NCBI GenBank assembly: GCA_964626755.1
Contig: CAZVGO010000050.1
Span: 124,001 to 188,000 of the forward strand
DNA from: JACDAV01 sp964626755
Lineage (GTDB): Bacteria; Chloroflexota; Limnocylindria; Limnocylindrales; CSP1-4
Direction: 5' to 3'
Length of the DNA stretch: 64,000 nucleotides
Shown here: one piece after another, positions 41,954-49,405 of the stretch
How positions within the stretch are numbered: the first letter of the stretch is position 1
Layout: each line of letters starts with the position of its first letter
Notes under the pieces: generated by a model
Told to the model about the DNA's origin: nothing
What the model saw: the letters and a program-made list of their open reading frames with translations, nothing else
Databases searched by the model: none
Translations under genes and position numbers: made by a program

Positions 41954-43138
41954 TCAGCCCGTCGGGCTGATGATCGCGTGAGCCCGATCTCGCTCGATCG
42001 CGATCATCGTCACCTGGACCCGCGCCTGCAGGCCGCCATCGACGATGCCGGACGCAGGGCCGCTCAGTGTGCCGGATGCCCGGCCCAGCTCTCCGTCGGC
42101 GAAGACCCAGTAGTCCAGCTCGCCCCGCCAGGCGCGGAGTTCGACGTCGCCGACGAGGCGCCGGACCTCCGGGAATGCGGACTCGAAGGCGGGACCGTCG
42201 ATCGCCACCCGGCAGTGGCGAGCGCGGGCCCCCTCGAAGAACGCGATCCCGAGCGTCTCGGCGGCCGGTCGCGTGCCTCCCTCGATCGCGGCGGCCAGCA
42301 CCGCCCGGTCGAGCGCGTAACGTCCTCCGGCAACTGCCGTGACGGTGTGCCAGCCGGTCGCCGGCTCGAGCCGCCACTCCGCACCCGCGATCCGCGCTGC
42401 GCCGTACTGGCCGAGCTCCCGGCCGGTCGCGACGTACGCGAGCCAGCGGTAGTCGTCGCCCCGGCGGACGCCTCGAAGCTCGACCGTCCCTGCCGGCACG
42501 CGGTCGACGTCGCCGGTGAGGCCGATCTCGACGCGCGCGCTCGCCGCGGGACGAACCGGCTGGGCGCACGTCGGCGGCTCGATCGCAGGATTCGTCGGAC
42601 CGAACCGCGAGCCGGCGACCGGCCGATCGCGCAGGGCCAGCTCGTTGCCGATTGCCGCCCCCGTGAACGCACCGCTGATGGCGGCCGTGGACGCGAGCCC
42701 GATCAGCGCCCCCCGGACGAGCCGGCGGCGTCGGGAAGCGGCTCCGCCCAGGACCGCCCGCGCGACCCCGAGTCCGCTGAACAGCCCCGTGCCGAGCAGG
42801 GCGACGGCCCATGGGTAGGCGGCCTCGGCGGACGGGAGCAGCGTCTGCGGCCCGCGCGCGAGGATCTGGACGAGGACACCGCCCATCGAGGGAACGAGGA
42901 CCAGGAGCGTCCCGAGGCCCAGCCAGACGAGGCCGGCAAACGCCTGACCGCCGCGGGCAACCGGTGGCCAGACGAGGCCGGCGACGGCGACGAGGATCGG
43001 CAGCCCTGCGGCGAGCCCGACGACCAGGTCCAGGGGGCCGCCCGGTCGATAGGCGAGCAACACGAGGAACGCCGTAAGCGTCCATCCAGCGGACAGGGCA
43101 GCGGCGATCAGTCGGAGCTCGAATGTCCGAACACGCAC
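41954..43138 (-). CDS. Membrane protein with extracytoplasmic beta-rich domain
   Basis: A 394-residue protein. The first half has five hydrophobic helices (LRLIAAALSAGWTLTAFLVLLAY, VVGLAAGLPILVAVAGLVW, FAGLVWLGLGTLLVLVPSMG, YPWAVALLGTGLFSGLGVAR, ALIGLASTAAISGAFTGAAI). The rest is outside the membrane and beta-rich: RVEIGLTGDVDRVPAGTVELRG, YRWLAYVATGREL, and GELDYWVFADGELGRASGTLSG. The final part resembles LppX/LprG-like folds in style, but the similarity is weak and no domain can be named. GTG 43138 is fixed by a TAGACT box 6 nt upstream. It precedes the WYL and HD genes by 25 nt and may share their transcript. Confidence 0.75.
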   Translation of the reverse strand: MRVRTFELRLIAAALSAGWTLTAFLVLLAYRPGGPLDLVVGLAAGLPILVAVAGLVWPPVARGGQAFAGLVWLGLGTLLVLVPSMGGVLVQILARGPQTLLPSAEAAYPWAVALLGTGLFSGLGVARAVLGGAASRRRRLVRGALIGLASTAAISGAFTGAAIGNELALRDRPVAGSRFGPTNPAIEPPTCAQPVRPAASARVEIGLTGDVDRVPAGTVELRGVRRGDDYRWLAYVATGRELGQYGAARIAGAEWRLEPATGWHTVTAVAGGRYALDRAVLAAAIEGGTRPAAETLGIAFFEGARARHCRVAIDGPAFESAFPEVRRLVGDVELRAWRGELDYWVFADGELGRASGTLSGPASGIVDGGLQARVQVTMIAIERDRAHAIISPTG

Positions 43139-43146
43139 GCCGGCAG

Positions 43147-43152
43147 TCTAGC
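43147..43152 (-). promoter_or_regulatory. -10 box (TAGACT), leaderless start at 43138
   Basis: TAGACT is followed by 6 nt and GTG. This probably drives the membrane protein, WYL and HD genes as one operon. Confidence 0.5.
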
Positions 43153-43281
43153 GGGCGAGGTGGTGCGGACCGACCGGGTCACCGAGCACCGAATCGCCCA
43201 CCGCAAGTACGGGTCGAGGTGGGACCTGCGGGTCATCGAAGGGACCACCCCGTTCCACCCACCATCGCGATCAGCAGGCCA

Positions 43282-43317
43282 ACCTTTCGTCAGGGCCTCG
43301 GCACCGGTACGAAAGGT
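43282..43317 (+). promoter_or_regulatory. 5' leader hairpin of the small protein gene
   Basis: ACCTTTCGT (43282-43290) and ACGAAAGGT (43309-43317) form a perfect 9-bp stem with an 18-nt G/C-rich loop, ending 23 nt before the ATG at 43341. It may control translation or mark the RNA 5' region. Confidence 0.45.
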
Positions 43318-43340
43318 CCGGGGGAAACGGGACTTGAGAC

Positions 43341-43688
43341 ATGGCAAGCCAGGCGCGTCGAGATACACAGGGACACGGACGATCCTCCCGGGCGGGGTCC
43401 TGGTCGGTGGTCGCGGCGGGCTCCGCGGGCGGGTCTGGATCCATCGATACGCGACCGTCGAGCCGGCCAGACGTCCGGACCCGGCGACCGGCGACCAAGG
43501 CGACCTACCGAACGCTCCTCCTCCGGGGACTGGCACCTGACGAGGCGGCCAGCCTGACGGCCTTCCTCTGCGGCCTCCACGTCGGAAGCGGCCACTGGCA
43601 CATCGACCAGGTCAACCAGCTCCTGTTCCTCCGAGAGCTCCAGAACGCCGGGCGTTTCGGCTCAGACGACGGGGCCGAGGCCGCCTGA
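43341..43688 (+). CDS. Small conserved-looking protein of unknown function
   Basis: A 115-residue protein. The N-terminal 50 residues are Ser/Arg/Gly-rich and disordered. The C-terminal 60 residues look like a true compact helical domain: YRTLLLRGLAPDEAASLTAF, LCGLHVGSGHWHIDQVNQLL, FLRELQNAGRFGSDDG. I recall similar short domains in actinobacteria and Chloroflexota but cannot name one. The RNA is flanked by a 9-bp hairpin before the start and two hairpins with CCCTCC loops after the stop. The unusual UTRs suggest that the transcript has a role beyond coding. Confidence 0.6.
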   Translation: MASQARRDTQGHGRSSRAGSWSVVAAGSAGGSGSIDTRPSSRPDVRTRRPATKATYRTLLLRGLAPDEAASLTAFLCGLHVGSGHWHIDQVNQLLFLRELQNAGRFGSDDGAEAA

Positions 43689-43726
43689 CGGCGACGGCGA
43701 CAACTCGACACAACTGAATACCCCGG

Positions 43727-43807
43727 CCCCGTCGGCGTTCTCCCTCCTCCCGCCGACGGGGTCTTCCCTCCGAAGCGGCGCCTCTCCCTCCTCCAGGCGC
43801 CGCTTCG
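43727..43807 (+). ncRNA. Twin hairpins with identical C-rich (CTCCCTCCTCC) loops; candidate sRNA or 3' UTR regulator
   Basis: Hairpin 1: arms 43727-43737 and 43751-43761 (CCCCGTCGGCG, 11 bp) with loop TTCTCCCTCCTCC. Hairpin 2: arms 43771-43783 and 43795-43807 (13 bp) with loop CTCCCTCCTCC. The single-stranded link also contains CCCTCC. Three CCCTCC motifs are thus exposed. They are complementary to ribosome-binding sites such as GGAGGGAG. This recalls C-rich-loop sRNAs of other bacteria. They could also be plain tandem terminators, but no T-run follows. Confidence 0.5.
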
Positions 43808-43821
43808 GATTCACGGCCGGG

Positions 43822-43827
43822 TACGAT
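43822..43827 (+). promoter_or_regulatory. -10 box (TACGAT) left on a pseudogene
   Basis: TACGAT is followed by 7 nt and ATG at 43835. It is still intact although the gene behind it is truncated. Confidence 0.4.
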
Positions 43828-43834
43828 CCGGCCG

Positions 43835-43930
43835 ATGGCCCGCCCGTTCGTCTCGCTCCTCACCGACTTCGGCCTGCGCGACCCGAGCGCGGCGATCTGC
43901 CGCGGCGTGATCCTCGGCATCGCCCCGGTT
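43835..43930 (+). pseudogene. Truncated DUF62 (SAM hydrolase / fluorinase-like) gene remnant
   Basis: The first 31 codons read MARPFVSLLTDFGLRDPSAA followed by ICRGVILGIAP. This is the N-terminal signature of the DUF62 family (LLTDFG and K/RGVI). The similarity stops near 43930. After that the frame becomes Arg/Ala-rich and runs antisense through the amidotransferase gene. A deletion seems to have joined the stub to the next gene. The usual family length is about 260 residues, so function is lost. Confidence 0.65.
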
Positions 43931-43948
43931 CATCCAGGCCGGCCGCCT

Positions 43949-44710
43949 CTAGCGCTCCGTCACGGCTCCCCGGCAGGCGTCGACGAAGACCCGGAAGAGG
44001 CGCTCGAACGCGGGCGGTGTCGAGTCCTGTCGCTCCGGGTGGCACTGGATGCCGATGACGAACCGGCCGCCCCGCGTCTCCGCGCCCTCGACGAGCTCGC
44101 CGGCCGGCGAGGTCGCGAGTGCGTTGGCGACGAGAGCCGGGGCCAGGTCCGACGCGCGGACCGCCTGGTGGTGGTACGAGTTGACCTCGAGTCTCCCGCC
44201 GCCGGCGTTCGTCGGGAAGAGGATCCGCGCCAGGCGCGTCCCCGCCGCGACCCGGACCGGATGGGTCATCGCGGGGCCCTGGCCGTAGCTCTTGCCGATG
44301 TGCCCGCCGACGTCCTGGACGAGCCGCCCGCCGAGGAAGACGTTCAGCGCCTGGAAGCCGCGGCACACGCCGAGGACCGGAAGCCCGCGCGCCTCCGCCT
44401 CGCCGAACGCCGCCGCCTCGAGCTCGTCGCGGTCCGGTTCGGTCACCGCGGAGCCCTCGTTCGGGCGTCCGTAGCGCGCCGGGTCGAGGTCCGCTCCACC
44501 CGACATGAGGAGCCCGGTCATCGACTCGAACGCAGCCCGCCGTTCGGCCTCCGAGGCCGCGGCGTCGAGGACGATCGGCTCGCCACCGTGCCGTCGCACC
44601 GCGTCCGCGTAGAGGCGGTTCTTCCGCTCCGCGATGGCCGGGTCCGACTGGCGGGCCGCCACGGCGACCGTGACGAGGATGCGCGGCGCGGACGGGGGAA
44701 CGGCACTCAC
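43949..44710 (-). CDS. Class-I glutamine amidotransferase-like hydrolase (PuuD/peptidase C26)
   Basis: A 253-residue protein. VLGVCRGFQALNVFLGG contains the nucleophile Cys. GQGPAMTHPVRV and VNSYHHQAV are typical of the gamma-glutamyl-GABA hydrolase family. FVIGIQCHPER gives the catalytic His-x-Glu. Such enzymes hydrolyse gamma-glutamyl amides, for example in putrescine breakdown. The substrate is not certain. GTG 44710 is fixed by a TATCCT box 6 nt upstream; the frame beyond it is not protein-like. The gene ends next to the DUF62 stub. Confidence 0.9.
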   Translation of the reverse strand: MSAVPPSAPRILVTVAVAARQSDPAIAERKNRLYADAVRRHGGEPIVLDAAASEAERRAAFESMTGLLMSGGADLDPARYGRPNEGSAVTEPDRDELEAAAFGEAEARGLPVLGVCRGFQALNVFLGGRLVQDVGGHIGKSYGQGPAMTHPVRVAAGTRLARILFPTNAGGGRLEVNSYHHQAVRASDLAPALVANALATSPAGELVEGAETRGGRFVIGIQCHPERQDSTPPAFERLFRVFVDACRGAVTER

Positions 44711-44716
44711 GAGGCG

Positions 44717-44722
44717 AGGATA
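44717..44722 (-). promoter_or_regulatory. -10 box (TATCCT), leaderless start at 44710
   Basis: TATCCT is followed by 6 nt and GTG on the minus strand. Confidence 0.5.
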
Positions 44723-44749
44723 CCCGCGACCGCGCCTCGCAGACCATTG

Positions 44750-44888
44750 CCGGATTCCCACCTGGTGGGCCTCGGACTGCGAAGGGCGCCGTTTGCTGCC
44801 CCTTTTCGCGGCTTCAGCGACCGGATTCTCATCAGGTGAGCAGGTGACCACGAATTCCGCATCCCAGTCGCACGAGGTGAGAATCCGG
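44750..44888. repeat. REP-like intergenic repeat cluster B
   Basis: Units at 44750-44781 (direct), 44821-44846 (direct, partial) and 44858-44888 (inverted). They share the consensus of cluster A at 39333-39472. The unit at 44858 is nearly the reverse complement of the one at 44750, so the pair can form a long hairpin. The cluster lies upstream of the amidotransferase promoter and after the LysM gene. Confidence 0.65.
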
Positions 44889-44912
44889 TAGCGCGACCGT
44901 AGCCCGGGCGCC

Positions 44913-45419
44913 TCAGCCTTCAGGCGAGGGCGACTCGACGTGTGAGGGGCTCGGCGCGGCGAACTCGTCGTAGACCGTGCCGGGGGTGATCGTGAATGTC
45001 CAGCCGACCCCGATCCGGTTCGGCGCGTACTGCTCGGACTCGGGATCGAGCGAGGGGTAGCGGTCGCGATTCCAGAAGGCGATGCTGCGGGCCGTCGTGC
45101 GGAACTCGTCGGCGATCGAGTTCAGGCTGTCACCCGACTTCACGAAGTAGGTCAGCGGCGTCGGCCGCGGGGTGGGGGTGGGCCTGATGAACGTCCGGCT
45201 CGGGGATGGGCCGGGGGAGCCGGCGACGGCCGTGGCGACCGGGCTCGGGGAGCCCATGGGGCCCGCCGGGCCGCCCGGGTCAGCCGGGCGCAGCCCAGGC
45301 AGCACGAAGACGACGCCAACGAGGACTGCCAGCGTCGCGCCGAGAAGGCCGGCAAGCACGACGGAGACCCACGACGGGCCTTGCCGGGGAGGCGGCTGGG
45401 GCCCGTAGTCGATGTCCAT
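44913..45419 (-). CDS. LysM-domain membrane protein
   Basis: A 168-residue protein. A short cytosolic start (MDIDYGPQPPPRQGP) leads into one membrane helix, VSVVLAGLLGATLAVLVGVVF. A Pro/Ser/Thr linker follows, then a LysM domain: YFVKSGDSLNSIADEFRTTAR, SIAFWNRDRYPSL and IGVGWTFTITPG. LysM binds glycan such as peptidoglycan. The protein is probably an inner-membrane-anchored wall-binding factor. CAGACT lies 7 nt before the ATG, a variant of the TANNNT box. Confidence 0.85.
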   Translation of the reverse strand: MDIDYGPQPPPRQGPSWVSVVLAGLLGATLAVLVGVVFVLPGLRPADPGGPAGPMGSPSPVATAVAGSPGPSPSRTFIRPTPTPRPTPLTYFVKSGDSLNSIADEFRTTARSIAFWNRDRYPSLDPESEQYAPNRIGVGWTFTITPGTVYDEFAAPSPSHVESPSPEG

Positions 45420-45465
45420 GATCCCGAGTCTGACGGAACGGTGCGCCTACCGGTGACGGCCGGCG

Positions 45466-48400
45466 TCAGCCGGCCGCCGGGGTCGGCGGCTCGACTGGGG
45501 TCGGCGGGTCGACCGGGGTCGGGTCCTGGAGCGAGAACTCGGCCGCCATCGACAGGCCCTCCTCGGCGGTGGCGATCCGGCCTTGGCCGGATCGCTTCGC
45601 GACGAAGCACGCCCGGTCGGCAGCGAGGAGGATCAACTCGGCGGTCGAGCCGTCCTTCGGGAAGGTCGCGATGCCGAACGAGGCCGACACGGGGACTCCC
45701 TCCGACTGCCACGGGGACCCGCTCTCGCCGACCTTGAGAATGGCCTTCCGGACTCGCTCCGCGACGCGGATGCCGGCCTTCGCATCGGCGCCCGGCAGGA
45801 TCAGGGCGAACTCGTCGCCGCCGTAGCGGAAGAAGTGGTCGGTGTCGCGGCCGGCGCCTACGATCGCCTTGGCGATCTCGGCGAGCAGGCGGTCGCCGGC
45901 CTGGTGACCGAGCCCGTCGTTGGCCCGCTTGAACTCGTCGAGGTCGAGCATCACGAGGCTGAACGTCTCGAGGCTGGCGACGCTGGCGGACAGCCGCTCG
46001 CGGAACGTCCCGTGGTTGAGCAGTCCGGTCAGGTCGTCCGTGCGGGCCCGGATCTCGACCGCCCGATAGACCTCCGCGTTCTGGAGCGCGATCGAGACCT
46101 GGGCGGCGAACAGCTTGACGAGATCGAACTCGTCGTCGGTGAACGTGTTGCCCTCGCCAAGGCGCTCGACAGTCAGGACACCGGTGACACCCTCGCGCCC
46201 GCGCAACGGGACGACGACCAGGCCGCCGTGGACCGGGCCAGGCGCGAAGTGATGAACCCGTGGATCGTCGTGCTGGTCCACGACGAGGGCAGGCTCGTTG
46301 TGCTCAATGACCCAGGTGGCGAGGCCCGCCTCGCCGGCCTCCCATTCCTGGAGGTAGTCCTCCGCGTTGATGCCGCGCGCCGCGAGCGGTCGGAGCTTTC
46401 GGGCTGCCCGGTCGTACACCTCGATCGAGATATTGTCGAACCCGACGAGCCGCTCGAGCAGGTCGGCGATCTGGTCGAGGACGGCCCGCGGATCGAGCGT
46501 CGTGAGGATCGACTCGCTGATCAGGACGAGCTCGCGCTGGCTGCGGAGTTGCCGTTCGAGCGCCTCCGACTTCTCGCGCAATCGCTCGGTCGCGTCGGCG
46601 TTGGCCATGGCCTGGGCGGCGAAGCTCGCGTAGATCACGAGCAGCCGCAGGTCGTCCTCGGCGAACTGGTTCAGGCCCAGCTTCGAGAGGACGAGCACGC
46701 CGAGCACCTGGTCCTCGAAGACCATCGGCGCGAGGAGCATCGACTCGTCGAGGTCCGCCTCCGTGCCCGGAATCGTGTTCGCCCTCGGGTCCTTGGCCGC
46801 ATTCGGCAGCAGCTGCGGCTCGTGGTGCTGCGCGACCCAGCCGGTGATCCCCTCGCCGACCTTCACCCGCAACGCCTCCGGACTCTCGTCAACGTACTCG
46901 CCCACCTGTCCCAGCATGGCGATCGGTACGAGGTCGTCGCCGTACTGGCGGTAGACCCGGACGTTGTGGTTGTCGATCAGCTGGCGCAGCTCGTTGGCGA
47001 TCGCCTCGCCGATCTCGCGGACGCTGGTCAACCGGTTGAGCCGCGCCCCGAGCTGCTGGATCGACTGCAGCTGGGCGGCCCAGGTCGCCATCTGGCTGTA
47101 GTTCTGGGCCGTCGTGATCGCGACGCTCGCCTGCGTCGCGAGCGCGGTCATCGTCTCCACCTCGTGCTCGATCCAGTGGTGCGGACGATCGTGGAAGACG
47201 CTGAGGAGACCGAGCACCGTGTCGCCGTCGAAGAGCGGGGCCACGCACGCGGTGTCGAACCCCTCCTGGACAGCCGCCGCCCGCAGGTCCGCCACGCGTG
47301 GGTCGTCCCGGTAGTTCACCGCGAAGAGCGGCTTCCTCGCCGCGATGGCGGCCGTGCCCAGCGAGCGGGCCGGGAGGTGACGGACCGCATTCAGGAAGGT
47401 CTGCGACAGCCCGCGCGAGACTTCTGCGACGGTCTCGCCCGTGGGGCGGACGAGAAAGACGGCCGCTCGATCGCCGTCAAACAGCACCATCGCGTGGTCG
47501 ACGAGGCCGGCCAGGATCTGGTCGAGATCGAGCCGGCTGCCGATGTCGCCGGCCACCCGGCGGAGCGCGTCCGCCCGGTGAAGCCGATGGGAGATGTCGG
47601 CGGCGGCACGGGAGAGCCTGATCGTCGTTCCGAGGGACCGGGCCGCGGCAACGACCAGCTCCTCGTCGCGCTCACCCAGCGAACCGAGGCCCTCGCCAAC
47701 GATGAGGAGGGCGCCCCACGGCCGGCCCTCGCCGGGGATCGACACGGCCAGCTCCGGACGCCCGTCGGACAGCACGCCGAGCGACGGGTCCACGTCGAGA
47801 ACGGTTGCTGGCACGCGCTGCGCTCCGACTGCCGCCCCGAGCGTCCCGTAGCCCCGCGGCAGCTCGACGAGCCGGACGGTCGCCGCCGCCGACTGGGCCC
47901 GCGGGACCAGGCGGTCGCCGATCAGCTCCCATGCGGCGACGAGGTGGTGGCCGGCGACCTGGCGGATCGCCCGCGTCGCCGTGCCGAGGAGGTCGGAGAG
48001 GTCCGCGGGATTGTTCCCTGCGGCCCTCGCGCTGAGTGCCGCGAGATCGGCGAGCATGTCGAGCTCGGAGCGCCGGCGCTCCTGGTCGATCTGGTCGGGG
48101 ATCGGCGGCATCGCGCGGAGCGCGGCCCCGGCACGTGCGGCGAGGGCGCCCCCCGCGATCGGCCGGACCAGGTGGGCGGGCGCCGCCCTCCGCAGGATCG
48201 CCGGCCCGTGAGGGAGCGGCCCGAGCGGTTCCGGACCGGTCGAGGCGGCCGTCAGGAAGCGCTGGAGGTCGCCCAGCCGGTAGCGCCGGTCGCCCCGCGA
48301 GTTGATCCGGTAGTAGCGCAGCCGACCGGCGTCGCTCCAGGCGCGGATCGTGTTCGGATGGACGCCCAGGATGCGGGCGGCCTTCGTGACCGAGAGCGTT

Positions 48401-48501
48401 GCGTCGATGGGACGCAGAGGAGAGGGCGGCACCGGATCCTGCCTGTACGGAAATGTGAACTGCTCCGAGGCGAGCCTAGGCAAGCTCACAGTTCTTGCCA
48501 A
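45466..48501 (-). CDS. Diguanylate cyclase with N-terminal HTH and four GAF-like domains
   Basis: A 1011-residue protein. Residues 36-85 form an excisionase/MerR-type HTH (LSVTKAARILGVHPNTIRAW and RRYRLGDLQRFL). Four GAF-like domains follow at about 145-305, 305-480, 480-650 and 655-820. The GGDEF domain at 820-985 has DDLTGLLNHGTFRERL, LDLDEFKRANDGLGHQAGD, and the active loop RYGGDEFALILPGAD. It should make c-di-GMP, under control of GAF ligands. A DNA-binding HTH on a cyclase is rare and suggests DNA-linked signalling. The tail repeats PPTPVE. A TTG at 48501 (TACGTT 7 nt upstream) or GTG 48489 may start it. It is divergent from the GNAT gene. Confidence 0.88.
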   Translation of the reverse strand: MARTVSLPRLASEQFTFPYRQDPVPPSPLRPIDATLSVTKAARILGVHPNTIRAWSDAGRLRYYRINSRGDRRYRLGDLQRFLTAASTGPEPLGPLPHGPAILRRAAPAHLVRPIAGGALAARAGAALRAMPPIPDQIDQERRRSELDMLADLAALSARAAGNNPADLSDLLGTATRAIRQVAGHHLVAAWELIGDRLVPRAQSAAATVRLVELPRGYGTLGAAVGAQRVPATVLDVDPSLGVLSDGRPELAVSIPGEGRPWGALLIVGEGLGSLGERDEELVVAAARSLGTTIRLSRAAADISHRLHRADALRRVAGDIGSRLDLDQILAGLVDHAMVLFDGDRAAVFLVRPTGETVAEVSRGLSQTFLNAVRHLPARSLGTAAIAARKPLFAVNYRDDPRVADLRAAAVQEGFDTACVAPLFDGDTVLGLLSVFHDRPHHWIEHEVETMTALATQASVAITTAQNYSQMATWAAQLQSIQQLGARLNRLTSVREIGEAIANELRQLIDNHNVRVYRQYGDDLVPIAMLGQVGEYVDESPEALRVKVGEGITGWVAQHHEPQLLPNAAKDPRANTIPGTEADLDESMLLAPMVFEDQVLGVLVLSKLGLNQFAEDDLRLLVIYASFAAQAMANADATERLREKSEALERQLRSQRELVLISESILTTLDPRAVLDQIADLLERLVGFDNISIEVYDRAARKLRPLAARGINAEDYLQEWEAGEAGLATWVIEHNEPALVVDQHDDPRVHHFAPGPVHGGLVVVPLRGREGVTGVLTVERLGEGNTFTDDEFDLVKLFAAQVSIALQNAEVYRAVEIRARTDDLTGLLNHGTFRERLSASVASLETFSLVMLDLDEFKRANDGLGHQAGDRLLAEIAKAIVGAGRDTDHFFRYGGDEFALILPGADAKAGIRVAERVRKAILKVGESGSPWQSEGVPVSASFGIATFPKDGSTAELILLAADRACFVAKRSGQGRIATAEEGLSMAAEFSLQDPTPVDPPTPVEPPTPAAG

Positions 48502-48534
48502 TTACCTGAACGTACTGGCGCCCCTCACACGGTC

Positions 48535-48540
48535 TACGAT
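48535..48540 (+). promoter_or_regulatory. -10 box (TACGAT) of the GNAT gene
   Basis: TACGAT ends 9 nt before GTG 48550. Confidence 0.4.
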
Positions 48541-48549
48541 GGTCACACC

Positions 48550-49104
48550 GTGCTCGAGGGACGCCTGATCCGCCTGCGGCCCGTCCGGGAGGCCGACCTG
48601 GACCGCCTCTATGAGGCGCACACCGCGATTCGTGCTCGCGGCGCCTACTTCCCGCTCGGGGTGATGTCCGAGTCGGCCTTCCGCCGCGAGTTCGCCGAGA
48701 AGGGCTTCTGGCAGAAGACCGACGGGATGCTGGTCATCGAGATCCCCGAGGGCGAGATCGCCGGCCATATCGAGTTCTTCCGGCCGGTGTCCTACTGGGA
48801 CGCGTTCGAGCTCTCCTACCAGCTCTACGACGACCGGCACGCCGGCCACGGCTATGTGACCGAGGCGGTCCAGCTCCTCGTTGACTACCTGTTCGGGGCG
48901 AAGAAGGAGCACCGCATCCACCTCGTCATCGTTCCCGAGAACGCCGCCTCCCGGCGGATCGCGGAGAAGTGCGGCTTCATCCTCGAGGGGACTGCGCGCG
49001 GCGCCTTCTTCAACGGCGGCCGGAACCAGGACGTCCTGCTGTACTCGCTCCTGCGGACCGACCCGCGGCCCTGGCACACGGCGAAGGCGGCCGACCGAGG
49101 CTGA
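48550..49104 (+). CDS. GNAT N-acetyltransferase
   Basis: A 184-residue acetyltransferase of the RimJ/RimL class. IRLRPVREADLDRLYEAHTAI opens the fold. FELSYQLYDDRHAGHGYVTEAVQLLVDYLF is motif A with the acetyl-CoA loop (HAGHGYVTEA). LVIVPENAASRRIAEKCGFILEGTARGAFF is motif B. The acceptor is unknown. GTG 48550 is preferred because the domain begins immediately after it and a TACGAT box lies upstream. Open sequence further upstream is antisense to the GGDEF gene and spurious. Confidence 0.88.
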   Translation: MLEGRLIRLRPVREADLDRLYEAHTAIRARGAYFPLGVMSESAFRREFAEKGFWQKTDGMLVIEIPEGEIAGHIEFFRPVSYWDAFELSYQLYDDRHAGHGYVTEAVQLLVDYLFGAKKEHRIHLVIVPENAASRRIAEKCGFILEGTARGAFFNGGRNQDVLLYSLLRTDPRPWHTAKAADRG

Positions 49105-49114
49105 CCTTCGACCG

Positions 49115-49405
49115 TCAGAGCCGGCCGGCCGGTGGACCCGCCCCCGGCCCGCCGGTCGCACGGACGTACAGCGCGGTGAGCCCGGCCGCGAGGATGCCGA
49201 TTCCGATGACCAGTGCGAGCGCGAACAGGGGATCGCCCACCAGCCCCGGGCCCTCTCCCTCGCTCCGGGGATCGCCGGCCCCGCCCGCCCCGGGAGTGAC
49301 GTCGGGCGACGCCGCGGCCACGGGACCCGGCCCGCCGATCGGGCCGACGGCCGGCAGGAGGAGCAGCGCGAGTGCGAGCGCCGCACCGGCCAGAACGCGG
49401 GTCAC
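49115..49405 (-). CDS. Small secreted/membrane protein
   Basis: A 96-residue protein. The N-terminus is a signal peptide (RVLAGAALALALLLLPAVGP). A Gly/Pro/Asp-rich spacer leads to one membrane helix, FALALVIGIGILAAGLTALYV, and a short Gly/Pro tail. The start GTG overlaps the stop of the GIDE protein (GTGA), so the two are translationally coupled and probably act together in the envelope. No known domain is recognised. Confidence 0.65.
   Translation of the reverse strand: MTRVLAGAALALALLLLPAVGPIGGPGPVAAASPDVTPGAGGAGDPRSEGEGPGLVGDPLFALALVIGIGILAAGLTALYVRATGGPGAGPPAGRL

Noticed and set aside
43727..43807. Reading the twin hairpins as ordinary tandem terminators
   Set aside because: Not excluded, but identical loops on different stems and the lack of T-runs make a regulatory RNA reading at least as likely, so both are stated.
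45583..48549. A very long open frame antisense to the GGDEF gene, joined to the GNAT frame
   Set aside because: The composition is not protein-like and the GNAT domain has its own start and promoter at 48550.
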